A program made the translations under genes and the position numbers. A stretch of DNA of 46,306 nucleotides from the NCBI GenBank assembly GCA_015067215.1, contig SVMW01000015.1:1-46306 (forward strand), written 5' to 3'. Positions 32,991-41,858 of the stretch are shown one piece after another. The DNA is from Oscillospiraceae bacterium (lineage in GTDB: Bacteria; Bacillota; Clostridia; Oscillospirales; Ruminococcaceae). Every line of letters starts with the position of its first letter. Within the stretch, counting starts at the first letter, position 1. The notes beneath the pieces were generated by a model that was not told the origin of the DNA, did not search any database, and saw only the letters and a program-made list of their open reading frames with translations.

Positions 32991-34243
32991 AATATATAGC
33001 TATTATACTTCTTATTGTTTGCTCTGCGTTTTTCTCATCTTCTGAGATTGCATATGCATCTGCGAACAAATCCCGTCTGCGCAAAGCTGCACAGTCAGGT
33101 TCAAAAAACGGAAAATGGGCGCTCAGTATGAGTGACAACTATGACAAAACCCTTTGTTCCGTGCTTATCGGCAACAACCTTGTAAACATAGCATCATCAT
33201 CTATTGCAACAATTATTGCAATGGCTGTTGTGGGAGACGCAGGCGTTGCAGTTGCAACAGGTATAATGACTGTTCTGCTTCTCATTTTTGGCGAAATTCT
33301 GCCAAAACAGCTGGGTAAACAGTTCTGTGACCGTTATGTGCTGATTATAGCACCTGTACTGCAGTTTTTTGTGGTTATCACAAAACCATTTGTAGCACTG
33401 TTTATGAAAATCAATGAACAGGTGTCAAAAATCTGGGGCGACACTCAGGAGGATACCTCCATCACTTACGATGACCTTATGACAGTTATGGAAATCGTTG
33501 AGGAGGAAGGCGTACTTGACGAAGACAGCGTTGAACTTCTGCAGTCCGCAATTGAGTTTGACGAAAGGGAAGTGCAGGAAATTCTGACACACCGCGTTGA
33601 TATGACAGCGGTGGATATCAATGACCCGATTGAAGAAATTATCAGTGTGGCACTGAACTCGGAATACTCCCGTATTCCGGTATATGACGACAGTATTGAC
33701 AAAATGGTGGGTATTCTGCAGGTTAATCATCTGCTCAGAAGCCTGCTGGATACAGACACACCTGACATACATTCCGTCATGACAGATGTTGTGTTTGTAC
33801 CGCAGACAAAGAAGCTGCCGGAAATGCTGGAGCAGATGCGCCGCGAAAAATTCCATATTGCAGTTGTTACTGATGACTACGGCGGCACACTGGGTATTGT
33901 TACAATGGAAGATATCCTTGAAGAAATTGTCGGTGAAATCTGGGACGAAACCGACGTTATCGAACCTGATATTATTGAACAGCACGACGGCAGCCTTATT
34001 ATCACAGGCGATCTTATGCTGGGCGATTTGCTTGACTATCTGGAAATTGAAGACGAAGAACTGGATGACTATATCATTACAGTAAGCGGCTGGGTAACTG
34101 AAATTCTTGAGGATTATCCTGAAGTCGGCGAAAACTTTGTCTATAACGGATGGCGTATTACCGTTACCGAAGTTGATGGGTTCCGCGTTGCAAAACTTAG
34201 TGTTGTAAAGGAAGAATGCGACGACGAGGAAGATGACGATTAA
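32987..34243 (+). CDS. CNNM/HlyC-CorC family transporter with CBS and CorC-C domains (second of pair)
   Basis: 418 residues; ATG 32987 overlaps the stop of the first gene (ATGA) and has AGGAGGG upstream. Same architecture: FSSSEIAYASANKSRLRKAA, LIGNNLVNIASSS, membrane helices to about 150, then two CBS domains (VQEILTHRVDMTAVD, YSRIPVYDD, VTDDYGGTLGIVTMEDIL). Unlike its partner it keeps the C-terminal transporter-associated domain (about 330-405; GSLIITGDLMLGDLLDYLEI), followed by an acidic DDEEDDD tail. Probable Mg2+/divalent cation efflux with AMP/ATP-sensing CBS domains. Confidence 0.93.
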   Translation: MKYIAIILLIVCSAFFSSSEIAYASANKSRLRKAAQSGSKNGKWALSMSDNYDKTLCSVLIGNNLVNIASSSIATIIAMAVVGDAGVAVATGIMTVLLLIFGEILPKQLGKQFCDRYVLIIAPVLQFFVVITKPFVALFMKINEQVSKIWGDTQEDTSITYDDLMTVMEIVEEEGVLDEDSVELLQSAIEFDEREVQEILTHRVDMTAVDINDPIEEIISVALNSEYSRIPVYDDSIDKMVGILQVNHLLRSLLDTDTPDIHSVMTDVVFVPQTKKLPEMLEQMRREKFHIAVVTDDYGGTLGIVTMEDILEEIVGEIWDETDVIEPDIIEQHDGSLIITGDLMLGDLLDYLEIEDEELDDYIITVSGWVTEILEDYPEVGENFVYNGWRITVTEVDGFRVAKLSVVKEECDDEEDDD

Positions 34244-34271
34244 ACGACATACAATTCAATAAAACAAATAA

Positions 34272-34302
34272 TAAAACCCGCTCGGATGAGCGGGTTTTGT
34301 TT
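34272..34302. terminator. Bidirectional terminator between CNNM pair and nagA
   Basis: Perfect 11-bp stem (34273-34283 with 34288-34298), 4-nt loop, T-tracts on both exits. Confidence 0.9.
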
Positions 34303-34342
34303 TGCTTTTAAAAATTGTTATAATATAGCAGCAAAGGGTGTT

Positions 34343-35473
34343 TTAAAACTGCTGCACCTTGCCTGCAAGCACCACAAGTTTTATATTGAGGTCTTTGTCA
34401 AGCACTACAATGTCTGCCTGTTTGCCAACCTGAAGGCTGCCCACAACATCGTAAAGACCTGCTGATTTGGCAGGGTTTATGGTTGCAGCTTTTATTGCGC
34501 TTTCAAGGCTGATGCCAAAACTTACTGCACGGCGCACACATTCGCTCAGCACAGTTGCACTGCCTGCAATAGTGCCGCTTTCAAGTGTGGCTTTGCCATT
34601 GTTCATAAAAACCTTTTGTCCGCCAAGGGAATATTCGCCATCCGGCATGCCGCAGGCACGCATTGCATCGCTTATAAGGCACATTCTGTCATCGCCGAAA
34701 AGGCGGAAAGCTGCACGGATGATGGACGGATGAATATGAATTCCGTCGCAGATAATTTCAACATAGCTTGCCTTGTCCTGTGCGGCCCCAACAACACCGG
34801 GGTCTCTGTGTGCCATAGGAGGCATGCCGTTGAAAAGATGTGTGATATGGTCTGCACCGTGTTCAAAGCCGGCAATTGCCTGGTCATAGTTTGCAGTTGT
34901 GTGAGCAATGCTTACATGACACAGTTTGCTTGCTTTTTCAATCACTTCAAGTGCACCGGGAAGTTCGGGAGCGATATCGAGCAGGCGGATATTGCCGCCA
35001 CTCAGTTCAAACAGACGGTGAAACATATCCCAGTCAGGGTCAATAATGTATTTTTCTGCCTGTGCACCTTTTTTTGCCTTACTGAAAAAAGGCCCTTCCA
35101 TATTGACACCGCGCAATGTTGCCTGACCATCAATGTTTTTGTTGAAAAAAGGTTTTGCAGTTGTAATTATGTCACTCAGAATAGGTTCGTCAAAAGCCAT
35201 TGTTGTGCCCAGAAAACTGGTAACACCCTGGCTTACAAGATATTCCGCTATTGTTTTTATATCATTTTCACTGTTGTCGCAGAAATCACTGCCTGCCGCA
35301 CCATGAATATGAATGTCCACAAACCCTGGAATAACATAGCAGTCTGTTGCATCAAAAACATCTTCGCCGCATATGTTTTTATCCACAGCATCAATTTTTT
35401 CACTGCTGAAAGCAATATCCTGCAGGACAAATTCAGCATTTTCTGTAAACAGTTTACCATTTTTGATAATCAT
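34343..35473 (-). CDS. nagA: N-acetylglucosamine-6-phosphate deacetylase
   Basis: 376 residues from an ATG at 35473 with AAAGGAG upstream. Amidohydrolase fold with VIPGFVDIHIHGAAGSDFCD, NMEGPFF (metal Glu), SIAHTTANYDQ and THLFNGMPPMAHRDPG (metal His residues), and the catalytic Asp in CLISDAMRACGMPDGEY. It removes acetate from GlcNAc-6-phosphate to give glucosamine-6-phosphate, feeding either glycolysis or wall precursor synthesis, and serves recycling of peptidoglycan sugars. nagB is not adjacent. Confidence 0.95.
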   Translation of the reverse strand: MIIKNGKLFTENAEFVLQDIAFSSEKIDAVDKNICGEDVFDATDCYVIPGFVDIHIHGAAGSDFCDNSENDIKTIAEYLVSQGVTSFLGTTMAFDEPILSDIITTAKPFFNKNIDGQATLRGVNMEGPFFSKAKKGAQAEKYIIDPDWDMFHRLFELSGGNIRLLDIAPELPGALEVIEKASKLCHVSIAHTTANYDQAIAGFEHGADHITHLFNGMPPMAHRDPGVVGAAQDKASYVEIICDGIHIHPSIIRAAFRLFGDDRMCLISDAMRACGMPDGEYSLGGQKVFMNNGKATLESGTIAGSATVLSECVRRAVSFGISLESAIKAATINPAKSAGLYDVVGSLQVGKQADIVVLDKDLNIKLVVLAGKVQQF

Positions 35474-35515
35474 AGTTAACCATCTCCTTTAACTGTCAGG
35501 TAAAAAGACTATTTA

Positions 35516-35543
35516 ATTATATATTGTTTAACTCTATTTACAA
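35516..35543 (-). promoter_or_regulatory. Probable nagA promoter
   Basis: Minus-strand TTGTAA (35543-35538), 16-nt spacer, TATAAT (35521-35516), about 43 nt before the start codon. Confidence 0.6.
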
Positions 35544-35772
35544 ACTGAACAACGGCACCGGTCTTTATTATTGTAAAAAAACTGTGCAGAAGCTTTGTTT
35601 GTACACACTTTCTAATTTATAGTATATAATAAATCTGCCATTTACACAATTATATTTTTAGTGATGTAATTACATAAAAACTGTTGGTGTCAAAGCCGGC
35701 AAAAAGCAAATCTTGCAGTTATGACATGTTTTATAGTACAATATTTTTATAGAATATTTTCGGGAGGGTAAT

Positions 35773-36894
35773 ATGTATCTCGATAAAAAAGTTTTTGCAG
35801 TTATTGTTGCGGCAGGAAAAGGCACCCGCATAGGTTTTGACAAAATGCTTTACTGCATTGATGGTATACCTGTGGTGGAAAAAAGCATACAGGCATTTCA
35901 GACCAACATCCTTGTGGACGGTATAGTTGTTGTTGCAGGGGATAATATAAATGAAATCGGTGAAATATGTAAAAAATACAGCAAAGTCACCGAGGTTGTA
36001 AAAGGCGGCAGCCAGCGTGCCGAAAGCGTAGCAAACGGCCTTGAGGTTATTGAAGGAAACTGTCTTGTGGCAGTGCACGATGGTGCACGTCCTTTTGTGG
36101 CAGACAGCATTATCTGTGATACAGTAAAAGCTGCTTACACAACAAATGCGGCAATTCCATGTGTGCCTGTTAAAGACACCATCAAAATGGGTGCAGACAA
36201 TGTGGTGGAAAAATCTCTCCCAAGGGAAAAACTGTACATAACCCAGACACCGCAGGTGTTTGATGCAGATATCTACAGACAGCTGCTGGCAGCAGACAGC
36301 GATTTTTCTGTAACTGATGATGCACAGCTGTTTGAAAGGGCAGGTTACAGAGTGGCAATCTGCCAGGGCAGTTATGAAAACTATAAAATCACAACTATTG
36401 ATGATATAAAAAAGGAGAAAACTATGAGAATCGGTCACGGATATGATGTTCACAAACTGGTGGAAAACCGCAAACTTATCCTTGGCGGGGTGGAAATTCC
36501 TTACGAGAAAGGTCTGCTTGGACATTCTGATGCAGACGTGCTTGCACATGCAGTTTCCGATGCTTTGCTGGGATCAATGGCCCTCGGGGATATAGGCAAA
36601 CATTTTCCGGATACAGACCAGCGTTACAAAGGTGCTGACAGTCTTTATCTTATGGCATGTGTTAAAAAGCTCCTTGATGAAAAAGGTGCAAAAATTGAAA
36701 ACGTGGATGCAACCATTCTCTGCCAGAGACCAAAGCTTGCACCTTATATAGTAACTATGAGAGAAAACATTGCACGGGTGCTGGAAATCGGTGTGGACTG
36801 TGTTTCTGTAAAAGCCACAACGGAAGAAGGACTTGGCTTTACAGGTTCAGGCGAGGGCATTGCCGTACATGCCGTATGTCTTGTAAATGTATAA
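35773..36894 (+). CDS. ispDF: Bifunctional IspD/IspF of the MEP isoprenoid pathway
   Basis: 373 residues from ATG 35773 with GGGAGGG upstream. Residues 1-216 are IspD (MEP cytidylyltransferase): [54 protein letters not shown]. Residues 218-373 are IspF (2-C-methyl-erythritol 2,4-cyclodiphosphate synthase): [12 protein letters not shown] with the zinc Asp/His, [20 protein letters not shown], and [20 protein letters not shown]. The two catalyse steps 3 and 5 of the pathway; IspE is elsewhere. An intact ribosome site (AAGGAG 36412-36417) lies 6 nt before Met218, so IspF may also be made separately. Confidence 0.96.
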   Translation: MYLDKKVFAVIVAAGKGTRIGFDKMLYCIDGIPVVEKSIQAFQTNILVDGIVVVAGDNINEIGEICKKYSKVTEVVKGGSQRAESVANGLEVIEGNCLVAVHDGARPFVADSIICDTVKAAYTTNAAIPCVPVKDTIKMGADNVVEKSLPREKLYITQTPQVFDADIYRQLLAADSDFSVTDDAQLFERAGYRVAICQGSYENYKITTIDDIKKEKTMRIGHGYDVHKLVENRKLILGGVEIPYEKGLLGHSDADVLAHAVSDALLGSMALGDIGKHFPDTDQRYKGADSLYLMACVKKLLDEKGAKIENVDATILCQRPKLAPYIVTMRENIARVLEIGVDCVSVKATTEEGLGFTGSGEGIAVHAVCLVNV

Positions 36895-36953
36895 TAAAAA
36901 TTGTAAATGAAACGGCATAAATTTTTCTGACAGTAAAATATCTTACGGAAAAC

Positions 36954-36994
36954 AAAATGTCATTCCTTGCTGAAAGGAATGACATTTTTATTTT
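36954..36994. terminator. Bidirectional terminator after ispDF
   Basis: A 15-bp stem (36954-36968 with 36974-36988) carrying ATGTCATTCCT/AGGAATGACAT with T-tracts on both exits. The arm sequence TGTCATTC resembles the ends of the repeats at 42684 and 45922, so it may be a shortened copy. Confidence 0.88.
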
Positions 36995-37022
36995 ATAATC
37001 AATATTAAAACCAATGTCTGTA

Positions 37023-37562
37023 TCAGTCGACAATTTCCACACCTAAACCGCGGATAACTTCCACAGAATATTTCTGCATTTCACCCATTGCAGCACATGC
37101 ATCAAGGTGCAGCACAAGTTTGGCTTTTTTAAAATGAGTCTGGCACAAAACAATATTTGAAATTACACATATATTTGTTACTACACCGCAGAAATCAATT
37201 TCATCAGGTTCACCGCCAAAAGCTTCTTCAATGGCGTCACAAAGCTTGTCACAGCCGAAATCGCTTTTTTCCAGCACAATGACATTGGGGCGTATTTCTT
37301 CATCAAAAATTTTCAGCTCGCCAAAAAGGTCGTGTCCTTTTGTGCCTTTTATACAATGTTTAACAGGCAGAAATCTGCCTTCGCGCGTCTGCAGATAATC
37401 TTCTCCGTGGGTGTCTTTGGTGAAAACAACAAGGTCGCCGTTTTTTATATATCTGGCAACAAGGGAATAGATGTTTCCTGCAATGCTTTCGCTCTGGTTA
37501 AAGCCGAGGGACCCGTCGACAAAATCGTTCTGATAATCAACGACAACTAAAACTTTAGACAT
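37023..37562 (-). CDS. Isochorismatase-family cysteine hydrolase (nicotinamidase-like)
   Basis: 179 residues from an ATG at 37562, with AAAAGGGG upstream. The fold is recognised from KVLVVVDYQNDFVDGSLG (catalytic Asp9 or nearby), the central lysine region and the GVVTNICVISN motif with the nucleophilic Cys. The VDYQNDF start, the VFTKDTHGEDYL segment and the KHCIKGTKGHDL region are like nicotinamidases (PncA), which turn nicotinamide into nicotinate for NAD salvage. A different amide substrate cannot be excluded, so no gene symbol is given. Single gene, convergent with ispDF and divergent from fbp. Confidence 0.85.
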   Translation of the reverse strand: MSKVLVVVDYQNDFVDGSLGFNQSESIAGNIYSLVARYIKNGDLVVFTKDTHGEDYLQTREGRFLPVKHCIKGTKGHDLFGELKIFDEEIRPNVIVLEKSDFGCDKLCDAIEEAFGGEPDEIDFCGVVTNICVISNIVLCQTHFKKAKLVLHLDACAAMGEMQKYSVEVIRGLGVEIVD

Positions 37563-37667
37563 ATACAAAACCCCTTTTCTGTAAAGTGTTTACAGATTTA
37601 ATATAACATAAATACACAATAAAAGATATATAAATATGAAAAATATTCACACATATATGTACATTGG

Positions 37668-37696
37668 TTGCAATAAATATGAAAATATGTTACATT
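37668..37696 (+). promoter_or_regulatory. Promoter of fbp
   Basis: TTGCAA (37668-37673), 17-nt spacer, TACATT (37691-37696) with a TG one base upstream. Start predicted near 37703. Confidence 0.6.
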
Positions 37697-37702
37697 AAAA
37701 TG

Positions 37703-37727
37703 AAGAGCTGTAAAAAACAGCTCTTTA
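37703..37727 (+). promoter_or_regulatory. Hairpin at the 5' end of the fbp mRNA
   Basis: Stem AGAGCTGT/ACAGCTCT (37704-37711 with 37717-37724), A-rich loop, followed by only TTTAAAA. Given the predicted start, it would form the very 5' end of the transcript: either a stability element or a weak attenuator. Confidence 0.5.
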
Positions 37728-37754
37728 AAATCAACGGATTACGGAGAACCTGAT

Positions 37755-39716
37755 ATGTATAGTGATGTTATAAATGACAATATAAAATATCTCAGCCTTC
37801 TTGCAAAGGATTTTCCTGATATACAAAAAGCTTCAGCAGAGATTATCAGCCTTGAAGCATATCTCAAACTGCCTAAAAGCACGGAGATGTATATGAGCGA
37901 TATTCACGGCGAACACGAGGCATTTCTGCACATACTCAACAATGCGTCAGGGGTTATCCGCGAAAAAATTGATGTGGCACTTGAAGGCATTACAACACCG
38001 GAAGAAAATGCTGTGCTTGCCACACTTATATATTATCCTGTACAGAAGATAGAAGAAATCCGTCAGACTCAGGAAAATATGCAACAGTGGTACAAAACAA
38101 CCATCTACCGTCTGCTGGATGTATGCCGCCATGTTGCAAGCAAAAACAGACGCCACTGGGTGCGCAATGCCATTCCTGAAGGTTACGAATATATAATTGA
38201 CGAACTTCTCCATGCCCATTTTGAAGACCACAATAAAGAGTTTTACTACAATCAGTTTGTTACATCAATTGTGGACAACAACATGGCAGACCAGTTTATA
38301 GTGGCTATTTCAAAGGTAATCAAACGTCTTGCTGTACATAAACTGCACATTGTAGGCGATATTTTTGACCGCGGTGCACGTCCGGACATTATTCTTGACA
38401 GACTTATTGAACATCACTCTGTTGATATTCAGTGGGGCAACCATGATGTTTTGTGGATGTGCGGTGCAACAGGCAACCCTCTCGGGGTTGCAAGTGTTGT
38501 GCGCATCTGTGCAGCCTACAATAACCTTGAAGTTCTGGAAACAGGTTACGGCATCAACCTGCGTCCTCTTGCAATTTTTGCAGAAAAAACCTACGATGAC
38601 TGCCCTGTGTTTATGCCAAGAGGTGTAAACCCTGAAGATGAAGATGCAAAACTGGTTGCAAAAATCCACAAGGCAATTTCTGTTATCATGTACAAACTGC
38701 AGTGCCAGGTTATCAGCCGCAACCCTTGTTTCTTTATGGAAGACCGCTGCCATCTGCTTCACATTGACTACAATGAAGGCACTGTGGAAATCAAGGGTGA
38801 AAAACACCCTCTTATGGACAGCGTGTTCCCTACAATTGACCCTGCTGACCCTGCAAAACTTACCGATGAAGAACAGCAGCTGGTAAACAAACTGTCCCGC
38901 AACTTCATTGAATGCGAAAAACTGCAGAAACACATTAAATTCCTTTATGCAAAAGGTTCTGCATATAAAGTGGAAAACGGCATGCTTATGTTCCACGGTG
39001 CAATTCCGCTTAATGACGACGGCACCTTCCGCGAAATTTTCTTTGGCGGAAAAGGCTATAAAGGCAAAGCGCTTATGGACTACTGCGACAAAATGGCACG
39101 CGTTGCTTATTTTGGAGTTGACGGTACATACGAAAAACAGCTTGGTCAGGACCTTCTGTGGTATCTCTGGTGCGGCAAAAACAGCCCTATGTTCGGCCGA
39201 AGCAACATGGCAACCTTTGAACATGCACTGCTTGAAAACCCGCTGCTTTCAATTGAGCGAAAAGACCCATACTACATACACTGGGAAGAAGAGGATATTG
39301 CCGAAAGAATTCTTGCGGAATTCGGCCTTTACGGACCTATGTGCCGCATAATCAACGGTCACGTTCCTGTTAAGAGCAAAAATGGCGAAAGCCCGCTTAA
39401 AGCAAACGGCAAAATTGTTGTTATCGACGGCGGTTTCTGTCATGCTTATCACAGCCGTACAGGTATTGCAGGTTACACAATGGTTTATTCTTCACGCGGT
39501 TTGTCTTTGCGTGTTCACGAGCCTTTTGAAAGCGTTGAAAAGGTTATAAAAGAAAACAGTGACATCAAAAATAAGGTTGACGTATTTGAAACAATGAAAA
39601 ACCGTATGCTTATCGGTGACACAGACCAGGGTAAAAGTGTAAGAAATATGATAAGTGACCTTAAACTGTTGATACAGGCTTATCAGTTGGGTATAATAAA
39701 GGAAGACAAAAACTAA
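37755..39716 (+). CDS. fbp: Fructose-1,6-bisphosphatase class III (Firmicutes type)
   Basis: 653 residues from ATG 37755 with CGGAG upstream; typical length for the class. A calcineurin-like metallophosphatase core is clear: MYMSDIHGEHEAF, HIVGDIFDRGARPD, IQWGNHDVLWM, then the later His in INGHVPVKSKNGESPLKANG and GFCHAYHSRTG. It hydrolyses fructose-1,6-bisphosphate in gluconeogenesis; in B. subtilis this class is not the main gluconeogenic control but supports growth on three-carbon sources. An operon with the next membrane protein gene is likely, since only 17 nt separate them. Confidence 0.96.
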   Translation: MYSDVINDNIKYLSLLAKDFPDIQKASAEIISLEAYLKLPKSTEMYMSDIHGEHEAFLHILNNASGVIREKIDVALEGITTPEENAVLATLIYYPVQKIEEIRQTQENMQQWYKTTIYRLLDVCRHVASKNRRHWVRNAIPEGYEYIIDELLHAHFEDHNKEFYYNQFVTSIVDNNMADQFIVAISKVIKRLAVHKLHIVGDIFDRGARPDIILDRLIEHHSVDIQWGNHDVLWMCGATGNPLGVASVVRICAAYNNLEVLETGYGINLRPLAIFAEKTYDDCPVFMPRGVNPEDEDAKLVAKIHKAISVIMYKLQCQVISRNPCFFMEDRCHLLHIDYNEGTVEIKGEKHPLMDSVFPTIDPADPAKLTDEEQQLVNKLSRNFIECEKLQKHIKFLYAKGSAYKVENGMLMFHGAIPLNDDGTFREIFFGGKGYKGKALMDYCDKMARVAYFGVDGTYEKQLGQDLLWYLWCGKNSPMFGRSNMATFEHALLENPLLSIERKDPYYIHWEEEDIAERILAEFGLYGPMCRIINGHVPVKSKNGESPLKANGKIVVIDGGFCHAYHSRTGIAGYTMVYSSRGLSLRVHEPFESVEKVIKENSDIKNKVDVFETMKNRMLIGDTDQGKSVRNMISDLKLLIQAYQLGIIKEDKN

Positions 39717-39733
39717 AAAAGGATTTTATCAAT

Positions 39734-41452
39734 ATGAAAAAAATCACAAAAGCGGCGTATCTGATTGCTACAATATTTTTTATTGTAAATGCAGTCAACG
39801 TACGTCTTAACCTTAACCCGCTTTACCCCAGCACAGCATTTTTCTACTGTGTAATGCTGTCAGTTTACGTTGCTATCTGGGTGGTAAACAAGGCAGGCAA
39901 ATTTATCTTTACAAAAATGGAAGGCGGTGCTGTTTCGGTAGATTTTGAACGCAAGGCACCGTTCCCGAAAGCACCTATTATAATTGCGGTTGCAGCCTGG
40001 GTGCTGTATGGCGCAGTTACAATCGGCTCCAGTGTTATCTTTAATGTGTCAGCATTCCGCGACCAGATGCCGGATTACCGCATAGGAGATTTCAGCAGTG
40101 AAGTACAGGTGGTGGATGCATCACAGATTCCTATTGTGGACAATGATCTTGCCTATAAAATTGCAGAGAAAAAACTGGGCGAAAAACCGTCCCTGGGCAG
40201 CCAGGTAGTGCTTGGTGAACCTACAATCCAGACTGTTAATGACAAACTGGTGTGGGTTGTACCGCTGCAGCATTCAGGTTTTTTCAAATGGCTCACCAAT
40301 ATGGGCGGTACCCCAGGTTACATTGTGGTTTCCGCAACCAACAGCCAGGATGTTGAATATGTTGACAGCTACAAAATCAAATATCAGCCAAATGCTTATC
40401 TGTTAAGCGACCTTACATTCCACACACGATATACAGCGGCACTTTTTACAGGTGTTACCGACTACAGCTTTGAGCTGGACGACACAGGCAGACCGCATTG
40501 GGTTATTACAACTTATAAATATACCCGCGGTTTTGCTCTGCCGGAGGCAACAGGAGTAATTGTTATGGATGCCGAAACCGGTAAAAGTAACAGATATGCT
40601 CTGGAGGATGTTCCTGCATGGGTTGACCGTGTTCAGCCGGAGGACTTTATTCTTACACAGATAAACAACAAGGGCAGGTATGTACACGGTATCTTCAACT
40701 GGGCAGACAAAGACAAATATCAGACCAGCGAAGGCGATATCATTGTTTACAATGAAGGCAGATGTTATCTGTTTACAGGCATCACTTCTGTTGGCAGCGA
40801 CGAAAGTGCCATCGGCTTTGTAATGGTTGATATGGTTACCAAAGAACCTGTAATGTACCAGATGGCAGGTGCCACAGAATATGCAGCACAGCGTTCAGCT
40901 GAAGGCAAGGTGCAGCAGTATGGTTACTATGCATCCTTCCCGCTTATCATTAACTTTGAAGGCACACCAACCTACTTTATGACACTTAAGGATATTGACG
41001 GGCTTATCAAGCAGTATGCCTATGTTTCCGTTAAAGACTTCCTTGTTGTAGGTGTAGGTGAAAGTATGCAGGATGCAAAACTGGACTATGAAAAGGCACT
41101 CAGACAGAATCCGGGTTCCTCTTCCGTTACAGACAGCACAGAAACTGCACAGCTGGAAGGCACAGTGTACCGAATCAATCAGGAAATTGTTGCGGGAGAA
41201 ACTGTTTACCGCTTTATTCTCAACGAACATAAAGACATTGTTTTTGAAGCACAGGGTTCAGTAAGCGAAATGCTTTCTCTCACTGAAGTTGGTGACAGCG
41301 TAGCAGTGACATACCGCGAAACAGAAGCACCAATCAAGGAAGTAAAAGTGTTTGAAAACACAGGCTTTGGCGATATGAACAAAAATATGGGACAGACTTC
41401 TGAAACAGAAACACAGGATATTCTGCAGTCAGAAACTGAAAGCGAAGCATAA
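39734..41452 (+). CDS. Large membrane protein with extracellular domains, unrecognised
   Basis: 572 residues from ATG 39734 with AAAAGGA upstream. Three N-terminal membrane segments (about 7-25, 35-53, 77-97) precede a large extracytoplasmic part. Residues about 130-200 (DNDLAYKIAEKKLGE, then VWVVPLQHSGFFKW and GYIVVSATN) recall PepSY-like folds. Near 240-310 a second such unit appears (WVITTYKYTRGFALPEATGV, VIVMDAETGKSNRYALEDVP). Residues about 478-545 look like a small beta-barrel (GTVYRINQEIVAGETVYRFI). The tail is Glu/Thr/Ser-rich. No enzyme motif is seen. Probably cotranscribed with fbp, though the two have no obvious functional link. An inhibitor or chaperone of surface peptidases is one guess for PepSY-like units, but is not shown. 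Confidence 0.65.
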   Translation: MKKITKAAYLIATIFFIVNAVNVRLNLNPLYPSTAFFYCVMLSVYVAIWVVNKAGKFIFTKMEGGAVSVDFERKAPFPKAPIIIAVAAWVLYGAVTIGSSVIFNVSAFRDQMPDYRIGDFSSEVQVVDASQIPIVDNDLAYKIAEKKLGEKPSLGSQVVLGEPTIQTVNDKLVWVVPLQHSGFFKWLTNMGGTPGYIVVSATNSQDVEYVDSYKIKYQPNAYLLSDLTFHTRYTAALFTGVTDYSFELDDTGRPHWVITTYKYTRGFALPEATGVIVMDAETGKSNRYALEDVPAWVDRVQPEDFILTQINNKGRYVHGIFNWADKDKYQTSEGDIIVYNEGRCYLFTGITSVGSDESAIGFVMVDMVTKEPVMYQMAGATEYAAQRSAEGKVQQYGYYASFPLIINFEGTPTYFMTLKDIDGLIKQYAYVSVKDFLVVGVGESMQDAKLDYEKALRQNPGSSSVTDSTETAQLEGTVYRINQEIVAGETVYRFILNEHKDIVFEAQGSVSEMLSLTEVGDSVAVTYRETEAPIKEVKVFENTGFGDMNKNMGQTSETETQDILQSETESEA

Positions 41453-41463
41453 AAGCAATTCAG

Positions 41464-41497
41464 GCCGCCGTAAAACGCTACGGCGGCTGTTCTGTTT
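41464..41497 (+). terminator. Terminator after the fbp-linked membrane protein gene
   Basis: Perfect 9-bp GC-rich stem (41464-41472 with 41479-41487); weak T-tract (TGTTCTGTTT). Confidence 0.75.
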
Positions 41498-41527
41498 AAC
41501 AAATGAAGTCTATTTGACAAAAAAGCA

Positions 41528-41556
41528 TTGACAAAATGTGTTTAAAGTAGTAATAT
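41528..41556 (+). promoter_or_regulatory. Promoter of tRNA-Lys(CUU)
   Basis: TTGACA (41528-41533), 17-nt spacer, TAATAT (41551-41556); the overlapping TATAAT (41554-41559) has a 20-nt spacer. Confidence 0.75.
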
Positions 41557-41574
41557 AATTTGTGCTAACAAAAT

Positions 41575-41650
41575 GCACCATTAGCTCAGTTGGTAGAGCA
41601 ACTGACTCTTAATCAGTGGGTCCCGGGTTCGAGTCCCTGATGGTGCACCA
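41575..41650 (+). tRNA. tRNA-Lys (anticodon CUU)
   Basis: 76 nt including CCA. Acceptor GCACCAT (41575-41581) pairs with ATGGTGC (41640-41646). The anticodon loop CTCTTAA carries CTT (41608-41610), decoding AAG; it complements the two UUU genes at 31620-31827. Confidence 0.96.
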
Positions 41651-41651
41651 G

Positions 41652-41683
41652 AAAAATCTCAGTCGAACGACTGGGATTTTTTG
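41652..41683 (+). terminator. Terminator after tRNA-Lys(CUU)
   Basis: Long stem AAAAATCTCAGTC/GACTGGGATTTTT (one G-U) with T-tract. Confidence 0.88.
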
Positions 41684-41708
41684 TTTTTATGGAGATTTTT
41701 CTTTCATA

Positions 41709-41776
41709 GGGGGATTATCCCCCTCTTGACGCAAATTTTTAACGACAGGCTTAAAAAATTTGCTGTCACCCCCTTA
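41709..41776. repeat. Small MITE-like palindromic element
   Basis: AGGGGGATTATCCCCCT opens the element; CACCCCC closes it. Inside, GCAAATTTTTAA (41731-41742) is inverted to TTAAAAAATTTGC (41751-41763). The nested arrangement is typical of small mobile palindromic elements. It lies between the tRNA terminator and the leader of the RNA methyltransferase gene. Confidence 0.45.
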
Positions 41777-41858
41777 GATGAAACCGCGTGATGCCAGTCG
41801 GCCACGCAGCTGAGAATATGTTATTAGATAGCATTTTATAAATAATCAAGGAGTCGTT

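Noticed and set aside
41778-41813. An 11-codon Arg-rich ORF (MKPRDASRPRS) before the RNA methyltransferase, as an Erm-like leader peptide
   Set aside because: There is no ribosome site in front of it and it lies at the edge of a palindromic element; no matching alternative hairpins with the gene's ribosome site were found.
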